Assembly (NCBI GenBank): GCA_022376465.1
Contig: JACDTU010000005.1
Span: 1,476,001 to 1,540,000, forward strand
Length of the DNA stretch: 64,000 nt
Origin: Cubamyces lactineus
Lineage: Eukaryota > Basidiomycota > Agaricomycetes > Polyporales > Polyporaceae
Direction of reading: 5' to 3'
The notes beneath the pieces are model-generated. The model made no database searches. It saw only the letters and a program-made list of their open reading frames with translations, and was not told the DNA's origin. Shown here in pieces: positions 12,528 to 24,108 of this stretch. The stretch's first letter is position 1, and each line of letters starts with the position of its first letter. The translations under genes and the position numbers were made by a program.

Positions 12528-13279
12528 GCATGACTGCTTTCGCTGCTTGTCTCTTGCATACTGATCTGCACGCTGGCGGGGAGTCGATAGGAAAGGAATA
12601 GTGGAAGACCTGTACATCTGTAAAATGTAGCATGCGTTCACCCAGCATCATAGATGAGACTCGCGATAGACTTCATAAGATTTGTGCCGTACTTACTGCT
12701 TGTGATCGCTCCCCCAGCGACCTGTACAACTGAGAGCACGGCGTCGGGTGTTCTATCGACCTTGCAGGAATCTTCCAGCCGATGCAGGAGCGTGCAGCTG
12801 CAGCCTGCAGGCGAGATTACGATGACGCCGGCGGTAAGCTTGCGCCGCGGGCCGAATGGATCCGGCGCCGTCTCCGGATTGTGCGGGGTCCGCGACCGAC
12901 GCAGACGCACTCCACAGCCAGACACTCGAGCCATGTTGCTTTATGAACGCTATGCTCGTCCAATGCACCCGTCGCTCAAACGCTACCACAGGCTGCCCCC
13001 GAAACATCCTACCCAGACGCCAAGAGCAGCCGGCTCCTTTAGCACGCATCCATTCATCTCTGACTGATACCACCACCTACCTCGGGACAGTGTCTCATCA
13101 AGCTCAGCCGCCGACGCCCTATTTGCATCTAACTGACTCCTGGTAGCTTTCGCCTTTAGCTCCTGGTTCACATCGACGCAAAGATAATCAGCACAGCAGC
13201 GACGACTATTAGTAGTTGACTCTCGCGTCGCCTATTCTCTAGCTCTCGTCTCGCGGCACTCCGAGTCCGCTCGCCAGGC
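12528..13279. other. Intergenic between transaldolase and BRE4-like gene
   Basis: It holds the transaldolase 3' UTR and the upstream region of the membrane-protein gene. Overlapping ORFs on both strands (12,654-13,146) have no motif and look like chance frames in GC-rich DNA. Confidence 0.45.
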
Positions 13280-16200
13280 ATGTCTTCCCAGAGCGCGGAG
13301 AAACCGAACGCGAGCACCACGTCCGTCCCGCCAAAGCCCGCTGCAGCACCTCCTCCTGCTCCTACCGTCTGGGACAAGCTGCCGCCATGGATGTCGAAGA
13401 ACCTGCGGTCGTGGAAGTCCTGGAAGCTGGTGTTGAGGTGCTGGGCGGCGTCGTGGGTGTCGTTCCTCATCATGCTGCCGAATAAGTCTCTGGCAACGCT
13501 CGGAAATACGTGAGTGGTGTCCTGCCTGCGATGTCTGTGAGCGGGAGACTTATGCTGGGGCGTTCGGATGAAGTGCCTTCTTTGCGTTGCTGGTCAGCGT
13601 CATGGTGCCGCCAAATATGCCGTATCAGGTCTTCATGTTTGTGAGTATTCCCCCTGTCGGCTGCATAAATTCTAGTGATTCAGCGATGTACAGGCTATTA
13701 CGACTGTAGTGCTCGGCTTGGCGTTGGGATGGGCTCTCGCATGCGCGGGAATGGCCGCCGCTCTAGCGGCTCGAGATCAAACCTTGCTCAAGGAAACTCT
13801 GCAAAGGACAGCGGCGAGGTATAGCTGTTGGCTACATCCTCATTCACGTACAGAAAATCTGATAATATCACAGTGCGGCAGGACTAGCAAATCCAGACGC
13901 ACTGTTCCAGAATGCCATCTTCAATGGCGACTTTCTGGATACGAGGTCGGTCGGTACGGTTTCGTCTACAGCCAGGTGCTGATCGTCTCGTCAGGTCGAC
14001 AGTCGTCTTCGGCGTTTTCTTGGGCTTTGGTTGCTTCATCTTCGCATTGGTCAGGGCTTACGCTCCCAAGCTCACGATCATGAGTGTCTTCGGCACCATT
14101 GCTATTGACATATTCTGCGTGAGTGACATGAGGACCAACAGGTTAACAGGAGAAGCACTGACAACGTATCCCGTCTATATAGAGCTTTGGGCCTCTGTTC
14201 CCATTTTCTCAGTATACGCTTCTGAACTCCCTCCTGACTGCCGTCGCTTGTTACATCGCGATCGCATTAGTCTTTATCACGCTCCTGTTCCCTGAGTCAC
14301 TCAACCACTCCTACCTTTCTTCAGCCGTCGAACTCCTCGACAAGTTCAAGGGCATATTGGCTATGCAGGAGGAAGTGCTCAGTTCCGACCCGCATGATGT
14401 TGGCCCTGGCACTCCAATTGCCAATAAGACCGACATGGCGCGGATTACTATGATCCAGCAGCTACAACAGCGTATGTTCATAAGGTCACATTTGCCGCTT
14501 CTGAGTCTCTGACTGATAAGCATCAGTCATGGGGCAGAAACAGTTCCTTAACCTCGAGTTCAGCTGGGGCAGGTGGAACGGCGATGATGTCAAGGACATG
14601 CTCGACCCCATGCAAGTTGTCGCGACTCGGTTAGGTGCGTCTCTGCTACTACAATCAGCTTTCAGATAGACGATGCTCACATATGCACCAAGGTGCACTG
14701 AACGGATTCGCCAGGGTTATGACCAATTCACTTGCGGTAGCAGATCACCAGACGGAAGACACAGCTTCGGTCTCCGATGCTGGAACCACAGGGACCGCTG
14801 TGGACGACACCATCTTACTACGCCAGTTCCGCGAGCGCAACCTCGCAGCCGAATCAGAATACCGTGTCCGGCTTGTTGACGTCTTGCCTAGCGTCCGCGA
14901 GTCGACTGCGGATCTCCGCGCCGCAGGTGTAGCTGTCCTCGCGTCTCTCAAGGACCTCATCATCGCCGTGAACACGAACCGATACAAGCGGGGACACGCT
15001 CTGCAAGACGCACGTCTCGCCGAACTCGATAAGGCGCTGATCACTTTGCGCGCTGCTCTGGAGGAGTTCAAGATCAGCAAGAGACTGATCATCCTCCAGC
15101 CCTACCAAGCCATGCTCCAGCAGGCCGAGTCAGGCGCCCTGAACAAGTTCCCCCTTCGCGGGCTGTACATCTCCTACGTCTTTGCGGCAAACCTGATCGC
15201 GGTCTCGAATGGTATCATCTCCCTGGCTGAGGACGTTAACGAGATCGCCATGAAACGGCAGCACGCGAGGCTGTGGGCGCCAAAAGGCCTCCGTGCCATT
15301 GGGAAGCTGCTTCGTTCGAGACGAGGTGCCGGTGAGGATGCTGTCGGAGAAGATCCTGAGCCAGAGGAAGTCGTCGAGTCCGAAGAGAAGCGGGAGTACA
15401 GTAAGTCCTGTGGCCTCTGCTTCTCCACCAGAGCGCTGATGTGGTGGCTTGCAGAGTTGGATCCGGATAGCAGACCACCGAAGAACGTCCTGCAGCGGTT
15501 TGCGAACACGCTCCATGCGATGTACAAGTGGGGTAAGACTCCTGAAGCATTGGTATGTCGAGCCTCCCTTTTGGATTTTGACGGGTATCATCTGACCGAT
15601 ATCCAGTTCACGGCCCGATACGTGGTGGTCACCATCGCGCTCTGGATTCCGTCCGTGGTCAAGTCAAGCGCGCGTGAGTACCATGGTTTGCTCGTGCGTG
15701 CACATTGATACTAACCGGAACTGTAGACTTTGCGTACGCGGAACGCAGCGTTTGGTGAGCTCTTTTCCTGTATGATTTCCGAGAGTGTTGGCTTACGTCT
15801 TCATCCAGGGCACTCATCATGGCGCAGACAACGATGAACATTTATGCTTCTGATCAAGTGTACAAGTGAGTACAGAAGAGTCGTTCCGAATGTGACGGGT
15901 TTTGACGCTTGAGAATCTCAGCTACGCAATGCGTCTTGGAGGCACGTTCGTCGGCGCTGTGCTAGGGATGCTATGTTGGTACATCGGTGAGTTTACCTTC
16001 TCCTACTTAAGCTACCTTCCCCTTAGTGGGTATGCTAATCGTCCGTGTACAAAGGTGCTGGTCACGGCAATGGGAATCCGTACGGTCTCGCGACCATCGT
16101 GGCTGTGTTCCTCCTACCCCTCGTATTCTTGCGGAACTTCGCGCCTCCTCAGTATCTTGTTGCCATCCTGATGGTTGGGGTAAGTACCTTGCACGTTTGC

Positions 16201-17374
16201 ATGAACTCCATGTCCTGGTACTCACCGAATGCAGGCAACATTCGTCCTTGTCGTAGGCTACTCGTGGATCGATGGGAACTTGCCTCATCTCTTCCAAAAC
16301 GTTGGCATCGGTTGGTCGGTCGCGTGGAGGCGTTGGGTCCTCGTCATGATCGGTGAGGATCAGCACTCGTTCAGTTACACCTCGTCGGTCTAACCAGCAG
16401 CCTTCGTACCTAGGCAGTGCCGCTTCCTTCATCCTCATGATGCTCCCGCCCAAGTCAGGCCGCAAAGCCGTCCGTCTACGCAACGCCTCCGTTCTGTCTG
16501 GGATCTCGTACCTCTACTCGCACCTTACATCTCTGTGGCTCAGCGCGGACGGCCCCTTTGACCGCGCCGCAGACGGAAAGGACGGCGACGTGCCCCACAA
16601 GTGGCCGGCGGATCTCAGGGCGAAGTTCCTTACCCTTGCGAACCAACTGCAGGACCTGAGGATGCGGACGGCGATGTCGAAGTGGGAAGGGAGCATCCGG
16701 GGTGCTTGGCCCGTCGAGGATTACAATAAGCTCCTGGAGGCGGAGAGCGATATGCTTTCCAGCTTGGTCCTGGTAAGATCTCTAGAATGGTACAATGTCA
16801 TGCAGAGACTAATGCAGGGACGTTTTAGCTTGGTGGCGCTCTTGCCAACCTCGACCCTGACCTCAGGAAAGCGACGCTGCCTTACACACACGTTCTAAAC
16901 CCACACTTCGTATGTCATTTCCCATAAAGCATCCGTGCGACCTTATTGACCGGCGTCGTACAGATCAGCGATGTTGTGTCCATGTTCTTCCTCATCTCGC
17001 AGTCCCTCCGCACTGGCGAACCCTTACACCAGGCGCAGTACAAAAACCTCGCCGATCGCCTACACTACCACGGTGGATACGCCGTCATCGGATCGACCGC
17101 CGATGCGGTCGCGCGCAAAACGCGGCTTCGGCAGTCGTTGACGAGCTATGAGTACATGTTCTACGCGACGGCCGTCGTCGCGGTGCTGCAAATGGCCCAG
17201 GTGAGTGCATGCGGAAGAGTACGACGAGTGGGAAGGGTTACTAACGAATCGACCTTTGTTGTCCAGGCTCTAAACGATGCACGGACGATCGTCGCCGACC
17301 TCTGTGGAGAAGTCCCTCTCGCAGGCTTCGAACGATGGAGGGAAGAGTACGACCGGGCACACTCCCTGGCTTGA
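13280..17374 (+). CDS. BRE4 / ArAE_2-type multi-pass membrane protein
   Basis: A large, heavily interrupted gene for a fungal member of the aromatic acid exporter/FUSC-like family (ArAE_2_N and BRE4 domains; yeast Bre4 affects brefeldin A sensitivity). The start is Pro/Ala-rich, followed by TVWDKLPPWMSKNLRSWKSW and the first membrane segments WAASWVSFLIMLP and LVSVMVPPN. A hydrophobic N-terminal bundle (13,600-14,300) leads into a long soluble helical region (14,690-15,400: RERNLAAESEYRVRLVDVLP and RGLYISYVFAANLIAVSNGI). A second membrane bundle follows (TARYVVVTIALWIPSVVKSS, GTFVGAVLGMLCWYIG, TIVAVFLLPLVFLRNFA). The C-terminal domain includes SYEYMFYATAVVAVLQMAQ and ends REEYDRAHSLA. The layout (TM bundle, soluble linker, TM bundle, soluble tail) fits the family. 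The transported substrate is unknown; location is probably the endomembrane system or plasma membrane. Confidence 0.85.
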
Positions 17375-18469
17375 AAACGCAATACTATCCTCCATCACTA
17401 ATCACGGTATTGTAAACGCATGTTGGCTACCGACTTATATCTACCAGAATCTTGGCTGGCTACCCTGTACGGCCGTGCCCCCTTCAGAGTGTACATCTCA
17501 ACCCGAGCTCCTGAGCTAGCGTCTTGAGGCAATCCGGGCCAATATTCCAACTCGACCGTTCCTTGAGCGTCCGTGACACTCGTCACTGGCACTCCACGAG
17601 CGTCTGCTTCCGATCCCGGTTCCGACGCTCACAATGACTCTGTCCAACCATATTCGAATCTCGATGGACATTACCGCCAAAGGAGTCGATATCGCGATTC
17701 GCGCGTGACTCCACGTCTGGACCTCGAGCCCCGATCGATGACCATGGGAGCGCAATACTGTGTGAGACTGTGTGAGCACTTGGCATCAGCATGTCGACAC
17801 CGCGACCGCGTACATACATACATATTGTGTACTGTGTACTGGGATATACGGTACCAAGCTGCTCACTGCTCTTCACAATCCTTCACATTGTTGCGCAGGG
17901 ATGGATTCCGCAGAGGCATTTCCGAGGCCTGATCCCACGCTCGGGAGGGGTGTAGTATGCCCTTTGTGGTCGGATTCGCAGTGTCCGGAGAGTGCCTACT
18001 AGCCCACTACAGTCCATCTGCTTGCGGCGTGAGCCAGAGGAAGATACATCACAAGCATTGAGTGCTCGATCCAGGGGCAAGACGCAAGACTCTGCACAGG
18101 CAGGACGAAGGGAGGGGACCGGACGCAAGTGTCCGACTGTCCGATGGATTCCGTCGCGGACGGGGGAGGGCCTTCGCGAACATCAAGTATGATAGCATAG
18201 GGGTCCAACACGATAGCCCAGAAATCACCAGTAACCACCTGAGCCTCTGCGGTATTACACCGGCGTCCTAAGAGTGCGCGAGGGATGCCGGACAGTGCCC
18301 AAGGAGTGAGAGACAGCTAGTAACCGATCGCCAAGCAGTGGTGGCACCACGTTCGATAAGGAAATGCCCAATGCTTCGCGGCACCGCTCTAGGTACTAGC
18401 AGTGCCTACTCACTGCCCGCCACCTGCCGTCGGGACTCGGTACGATCGTAATCGGCCAGGGGGAGGACA

Positions 18470-18494
18470 GGGAAATAGGGAAATAGGGAAATAG
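18470..18494. repeat. Short tandem repeat, unit GGGAAATA x3
   Basis: Three uninterrupted copies of the 8-mer GGGAAATA in intergenic DNA. Confidence 0.8.
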
Positions 18495-21400
18495 CCTTTC
18501 GATAGCCTCGGTGCGCCACGCGAAGGGGGACCGGCGTGCCTCCCTGGCCCTCGGGTTTCGGCTGGCGGATCGCGCGATCCTGCAGCCCTAGGGCGAATTT
18601 CACCGGAGTGCGGCAGCTGATAGACAAGGATAGACACCGTACGTACGCAAGACGCAAGGCCCAAGGGGAAGAGCCCGGATATGCGCCTGGCGATTTGGCG
18701 ATCGACGTTATCCCTTGTTCGACGGCCCGCACTTGAGCTTATCTGGGGTTTCACCGCGCCTTCCTCTCAAATGCTGTGTAGGTCGCCATGCCATGGGCGG
18801 GTGGTGGATCGGTCGGCAAGCGGGAAGGAGAGGCCTCGAGATGGAGCCTCGAGAGATAAGGGAGCCACAAGCCACAAGCCTCAAGTCACGGTCCACGGCC
18901 CAGCAGAGGCGGGAAGGGCGGCACGGCGCGGCGCATCAGATTCATACACGACATCATCATGGCATGGCGCATGACTCGAGTCGGACTAGCACTAGCACTA
19001 GCAGCATCGCGGGATGAGGCCGGCCAGCCACTGGCCAGCGGGTGTGTCGCTGCGCCCGATTCGACGGCACTCGGGGTAGAGGCGCGATACAGTATCATGG
19101 CGTACCTGCCGTAGGCACGTATTTCGCCGAGCTGTGTAGCTCGACGAAAAGCGGTGCTGCCGTCGAGCACTTGTTATTTAGCGAAGGCCTTTGAGGCGTC
19201 GGGGGGCGATCGGGCCCGTGGTGGCGTGGTTTGTGGGGGTCCGCCGGTGGTGGTACGCCGGGATGTTGTCCTTGGTTATGAGGACGCACTGGGGCCGCTG
19301 CCTTGTCGGCGCAGTGGATCCCCGCTGTGGCTTTGGGGAAGTGGGCTGCTGGAGCGTGTAGAAGATAAGGACGAGCGGCCGCATAGAGGGTCCCAGGCGA
19401 GTCCAAGAGGTCGAGTCGGCAGGTCAGTACAGGCCGCATGCGACCCATCTTAGTATCTATGCAAGCGTTAACGCGCCCATTAGAGAGGTGCAGATGCACA
19501 GGTCTCATGCGGCGTCCCAGTTGACGCTTGATCAAGTGACCAGTAGACCAGCGAGCCAAGGAAGCGGCCCAAGGAGCCAGGCCCCGTCTCCGGTAGCGCG
19601 AGATTTTCGGGGCTCGTGCGAACGCTTCGATAGCTTCGATAAGGGACAAGGGCATCGTCTGGAAATGAGCTGACGGGTCCTTGGCGCTGAGCACCAAGAG
19701 TGCACCAAGAGATATACCATACGGAGCTGGGCGGTTATCTCGAGCGTTGGTGCATTGCCAAGTGCCGTGGCCGACCGACCGACGCCGTGAACTCCCACTC
19801 TAGATCTTCTTGACAATGACAAGCCTCTATATCTCCGTGCGCTCGTATCAGCCAGGACCGGCCGGATGTCTGAAGGGCGGAAAGGATGCATTAAGATAGA
19901 CAGGCGTCGTCCTGCCAGAGCCTGGCCAGGCTGATTGAGTACCTGCTGCGACCAGAACAAAGTGCGGGATCCATCAGAGCAAGCGAGGACATGGGCCATG
20001 GCACGCCAGGCTTTCCCGAGCGGCGGCGGAGCCCTTGTCAAAGGGGCGCGGAGCCCGCAGACAGGGAGAGATAAGGGAAGCCACTCCATATCCACACATA
20101 GAGTTGGCATCCGCGTCCGCGTCCACCGACCAGGCACGCAAAGTGGTCGAGAGTGACGTCGAGCATGTGTACGTTTCGCTCGAGATTAGGAAGGTGCAGG
20201 GCCAGAGGAGGCAGCGCGAGGCACCGTGGTCGGCCCAGAAGCTGCTGTTGCATCGCGATGATTGACAGCGAGTCGACCCGAGGGCTAGACGGAGACAGAT
20301 AGCGCTGCCGCGTCGATAGCAAACTTCTCGTGTCCTAGCTGGTTGCGATATTGCGCTTTTGCTCAGTGCTGGGTTGATCAGGGCAGGCGATCTTGCGAAG
20401 CATGCGAAAGATTCAGGTCGCCAGTTGCAAGCAGCAGCGCGATCAGCCGGGTTCAGATGCATCCGCGCCAAGCCCCAGATCGCGCTCGCGTCGGCGCCGT
20501 CGCGTCTCGCGAATGCGCCAAAGTGGCGATTATGGTGTGCGCGAAACGCGTGGCAACTTTGTGCACCGTGCATGGCGAGACCGCTTACCAGGTACGCAGC
20601 AGCATCGACACGTCGGCGAGTGTTCTGTCTGTCTGACTCTGAGTCTCTGAGTCTCTGTCCCCCTTCCTCCCCGGACCATGGCCGACCGCCCGGCCGTCAC
20701 ATATGAGAATTCGGACATGTGTTTAGTGTTTGCGCAGAGACCCGACGACCCGGGGAAGGAGCCAGGACCATCTGACCAGCGATGGGTGTGAGACGATGGG
20801 GACGGTGGCGTCCACGGAAGGAGCTTGAGCGCACTAGGTGGTCAATGAGGGTGTGATAGAGAACGCACATGAGTGAATGCACATGGACGGCGAGCCCGGC
20901 GAATACTTCCATGTATAGAGCGGGTATCCGAAGCCGCTCACAAGAGGCCTCCCATACCCTCCCATCGCGCTCATGACGAAAGATCGTAGTCACTTGGGTA
21001 CGGTAGTGGTACACACGCCAGTGCAACGTATGCGCCGCGGTAGACGGCATGTCCCGGAGTTCATTAAATCATCGTATGCCGCATGCCTAATTCGACTAAG
21101 CACACACCGAATCTGTCGGCGTACAATTTTTCTGCTCCAGGGCTGAGTCGTCGTCGATTGACTCGACATTCGCGCGAGTTCTGGAGGAGGTTGCGTCAAT
21201 TAGGAGATCGGAGACGACCAGGCACTTCTGGAGCTACGGGCGGTTACGGAATGGCCAAAGAGATGTGGGCGCTTGTTGGACCGACCGGAGTGTACGAGGA
21301 TGCGCACTGGATGCGCGGCTGCAGGTCGTGCGGGTGGGCGATTTGCCTATCTGCTGACGGCGGAAGATGAGCAAGCGTTATCTGCGAAACGCGTTTGATT

Positions 21401-21890
21401 TGTTGGAGGCCGAGTGGGCGGGCTGAGGCGGACGACGATGGCGCACTGTTTGCGCCGTGCGGGATCGAAAAAGCAAAGGCGCATCGGGGGGCGGGAGCGC
21501 TCCCACGGCCGGTCCCTCCAATCAACCGCGATCGAGTTCAAATTTTGCGCGCGCGTCTTCCATCCTCCCGACGCGCCAGCCACAGCGACGCCTCCAATCG
21601 TCCACTGCGTTCCACAACACTCGAGTGCGGGTGGGCGAGCTCTCCCGTGCCCGCAGACGGCTTACAGACGCATGCGACGGAATAGAGCATACAGCGAGCA
21701 GACGTAGTGCACACGACGTGGGGTGCGGGGGACGTTGGCGATCGGGCGGAGAGGCGTGGTGCCGGGCGGGGGATGGCGGGGGCCGTGCCTGGCAGAAGGC
21801 GAAAGATTGGAATGGGAAGGGCCAATGATGGCCGGGACGGGGGAGGGAGAACCATATGGACGTCTGGCCCATGTGCTCCCACTCCCATCA

Positions 21891-21896
21891 TATAAG
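21891..21896 (+). promoter_or_regulatory. Likely TATA box of PTR2 gene
   Basis: TATAAG lies 141 bp before the PTR2 start codon. A long pyrimidine-rich tract follows (about 21,905-22,030), the usual layout of strongly expressed fungal promoters. Assignment is by position and sequence only. Confidence 0.5.
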
Positions 21897-22036
21897 CCAC
21901 CCCGTCAGTTTTCCCTCCTCCGAAGGCTCCTCCCTCCGACTCCGTCCAGAGTCCTTTTTCTGTCCCCTCGCCTCCCTCCCGTCGTCCCTGCACGACCTCA
22001 TCCCCTTCCCACCACCGCACTCTTCACTGAGCGACT

Positions 22037-24087
22037 ATGGCTGGTCTGCAGGCCGACAAAGACATCATCGCCGGTCTCGCAGAGGCCACCCGCGACGAGG
22101 CTGAGCTCTACGACAAGAAGAAGATCGAGTCCACCACCTCCCACGAGCACGAGCTCGACGGCATCCATGATGGCCTCGAGTTCCCTACAGAGGAAGAGCG
22201 TCTCACTCTTCGCCGCGTATCAGACACCATTCCCTGGAGCGCATACCGTGAGTTTTCTCTTCAACGCGCCTCCCTCCCACACCTCCCATTTTCCGCTGTC
22301 GCGTGCTCACCTCCATCTTCCGCCCAGTGATCGCCCTCTGTGAGCTCGCCGAACGGTTCTCGTACTACGGTACCACCGTCGTCTTCGTGCGTATCTCCAT
22401 TTGCTATCTCGATCTTCCCGCGCTCTAGCTAACCGCCCATTTTCCCGCTGCGCAGACCAACTTTATCCAACAGCCTCTGCCCAAAGGCTCAAGAACTGGT
22501 GCTAGCGTTGACCAGGCCGGTGCTCTTGGCCTCGGTCAGCGTGCCTCCACCGGTATCGGTACCTTCAACACTTTCTGGGTCTATGTCATTCCTCTCTTCG
22601 GTGCCTACATCGCCGACACTCGGTGGGGTCGTTTCAAGACCATCTGTGTCGCTGTCGCTATCGCGCTCTTCGGTCACGTCCTCCTCATCATCTCTGCCGT
22701 CCCTGGCGTCATTGAGCACTCTCATGGCTCTCTGGCATGCTTCATCATCGCTATCATCATCATGGGTCTTGGTACCGGTGGTTTCAAGTCCAACGTCTCT
22801 CCTCTCGTCGCTGAGCAGTACAAGCGCTCAAAGCTCTTCATTGGTCACACTAAGAAGGGCGAGCGTGTCATTGTTGATCCCATGATGACCACCTCGCGAA
22901 TCTACATGTACTTCTACCTGTTCATCAACGTCGGATCTCTCATTGGTCAGATCTCCATGGCCTACTCCGAGAAGGTGCGCCATCATTTTCCGCAGCTCAT
23001 GTACGAGCCCGAAACTGACTTTCGGTTTAGTACGTCGGCTTTTGGCTCGCGTACACTCTTCCCACGATCGTCTTCATGATCTGCCCCTTCGTCCTCTACT
23101 TCGGCCGCAACATGTACGTCACGTCGCCTCCCCAGGGCTCGGTGCTCTCCAAGTCCCTCCGCATCTGGCGCCACGCTGCCAAGGGCCGCTGGACCTGGAA
23201 CCCCCGCCAGCTCTGGCGCAACATGACCGCCGACGACTTCTGGGAATCTGCCAAGCCCAGTAACTTCAAGGGTGAGAACCGCCCGCGCTGGATGACGTTT
23301 GATGATGTTTGGGTCGATGAGGTCAAGCGCGGTTTCAAGGCGTGCAGTGTGTTCATGTGGTTCCCCATCTACTGTGAGCATATCAACATCCTGTCAATCT
23401 AGGGTCGTGCTGACAATCTGTTCAGGGCTCACCTACAACCAGCTTAACAACAACTTGACGTCCCAGGCCGCGACCATGGTTACGAACGGCGTCCCCAACG
23501 ACGTTCTCTCCAACCTCGACCCATTCGCGCTCATCATCTTTATCCCGATCGTCGATCAGTTCGTGTACCCCGCCATCCGTCGCGCAGGCTGGAACTTCTC
23601 GCCCCTGAAGCGCATCACACTCGGCTTCTTCACCGGCTCCGCGGCGATGGTCTGGACGGCGGTTGTGCAGCACTACATCTACAAGCGCAACCCGTGCGGG
23701 TACTACGTCTCGACGTGCACGGACGAGGCGGGCAACCCTGTGACGTCCGACCTGAACGTGTGGATCCAGACGGGCTCGTACGTGCTCATTGCCTTCTCGG
23801 AGATCTTCGCGTCGATCACCGGTCTCGAGTACGCGTTCACGAAGGCGCCGAAGAACATGCGCTCGCTCGTCATGTCCGTCTTCCTGTTCATGAGCGCCAT
23901 CTCGAGCGCGATCGGCGAGGCGTTTGTGTCGCTCTCGTCGGACCCGCTCCTCGTCTGGAACTACGGTGTGATGGCCGTGCTCGCGTTCATCGCCGGCTGC
24001 ATCTTCTGGTTCCAGTACCGCGAGCTCGACAGGCAGGAGGACGCGCTCAACGACATCTCCGAGGGCCACCTCGACGAGAAGCACTAA
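22037..24087 (+). CDS. PTR2-type proton-coupled oligopeptide transporter
   Basis: A POT/PTR family importer of di- and tripeptides at the plasma membrane, driven by the proton gradient. Five exons: 22037-22247, 22328-22386, 22456-22974, 23031-23373 and 23426-24087. They sum to 597 residues, the normal size for fungal PTR2. The acidic N-terminal tail is followed by LIALCELAERFSYYGTTVVF, which carries the POT proton/substrate signature ExxERFxYYG. Then come FNTFWVYVIPLFGAYIADTR-WGR (second PTR2 signature), IIIMGLGTGGFKSNVSPLVA, and MYFYLFINVGSLIG, the FYxxINxG motif. The C-terminal half has WLTYNQLNNNLTSQA and the final helices up to FIAGCIFWFQYREL. The tail is acidic. Codon use is strongly biased to C-ending codons. 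No truncation or missing signature residue seen. Confidence 0.95.
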
Positions 24088-24108
24088 GCTGCTGCTGCTG
24101 CTGCTGCT
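24088..24108. repeat. (GCT)7 trinucleotide repeat abutting the PTR2 stop
   Basis: Seven GCT units begin at the base right after the TAA stop codon, in the 3' UTR. Readthrough would add a polyalanine tail. Confidence 0.85.

Larger units (their letters stand above)
17375..22036. other. 4.7-kb gene-poor stretch upstream of PTR2
   Basis: Several ORFs up to about 200 codons lie on the minus strand (19,095-20,573), but they overlap each other and plus-strand frames. They have Arg/Pro/Ser-heavy composition typical of GC-rich non-coding DNA and show no motifs. I see no rRNA, tRNA or transposase. The last 150 bp are the CT-rich promoter and leader of the peptide transporter. Confidence 0.4.

Noticed and set aside
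19095..20573. Overlapping minus-strand frames of about 200 codons each
   Set aside because: They overlap each other in different frames, lack motifs and splice signals forming a chain, and have the Arg/Pro/Ser composition of random GC-rich DNA.
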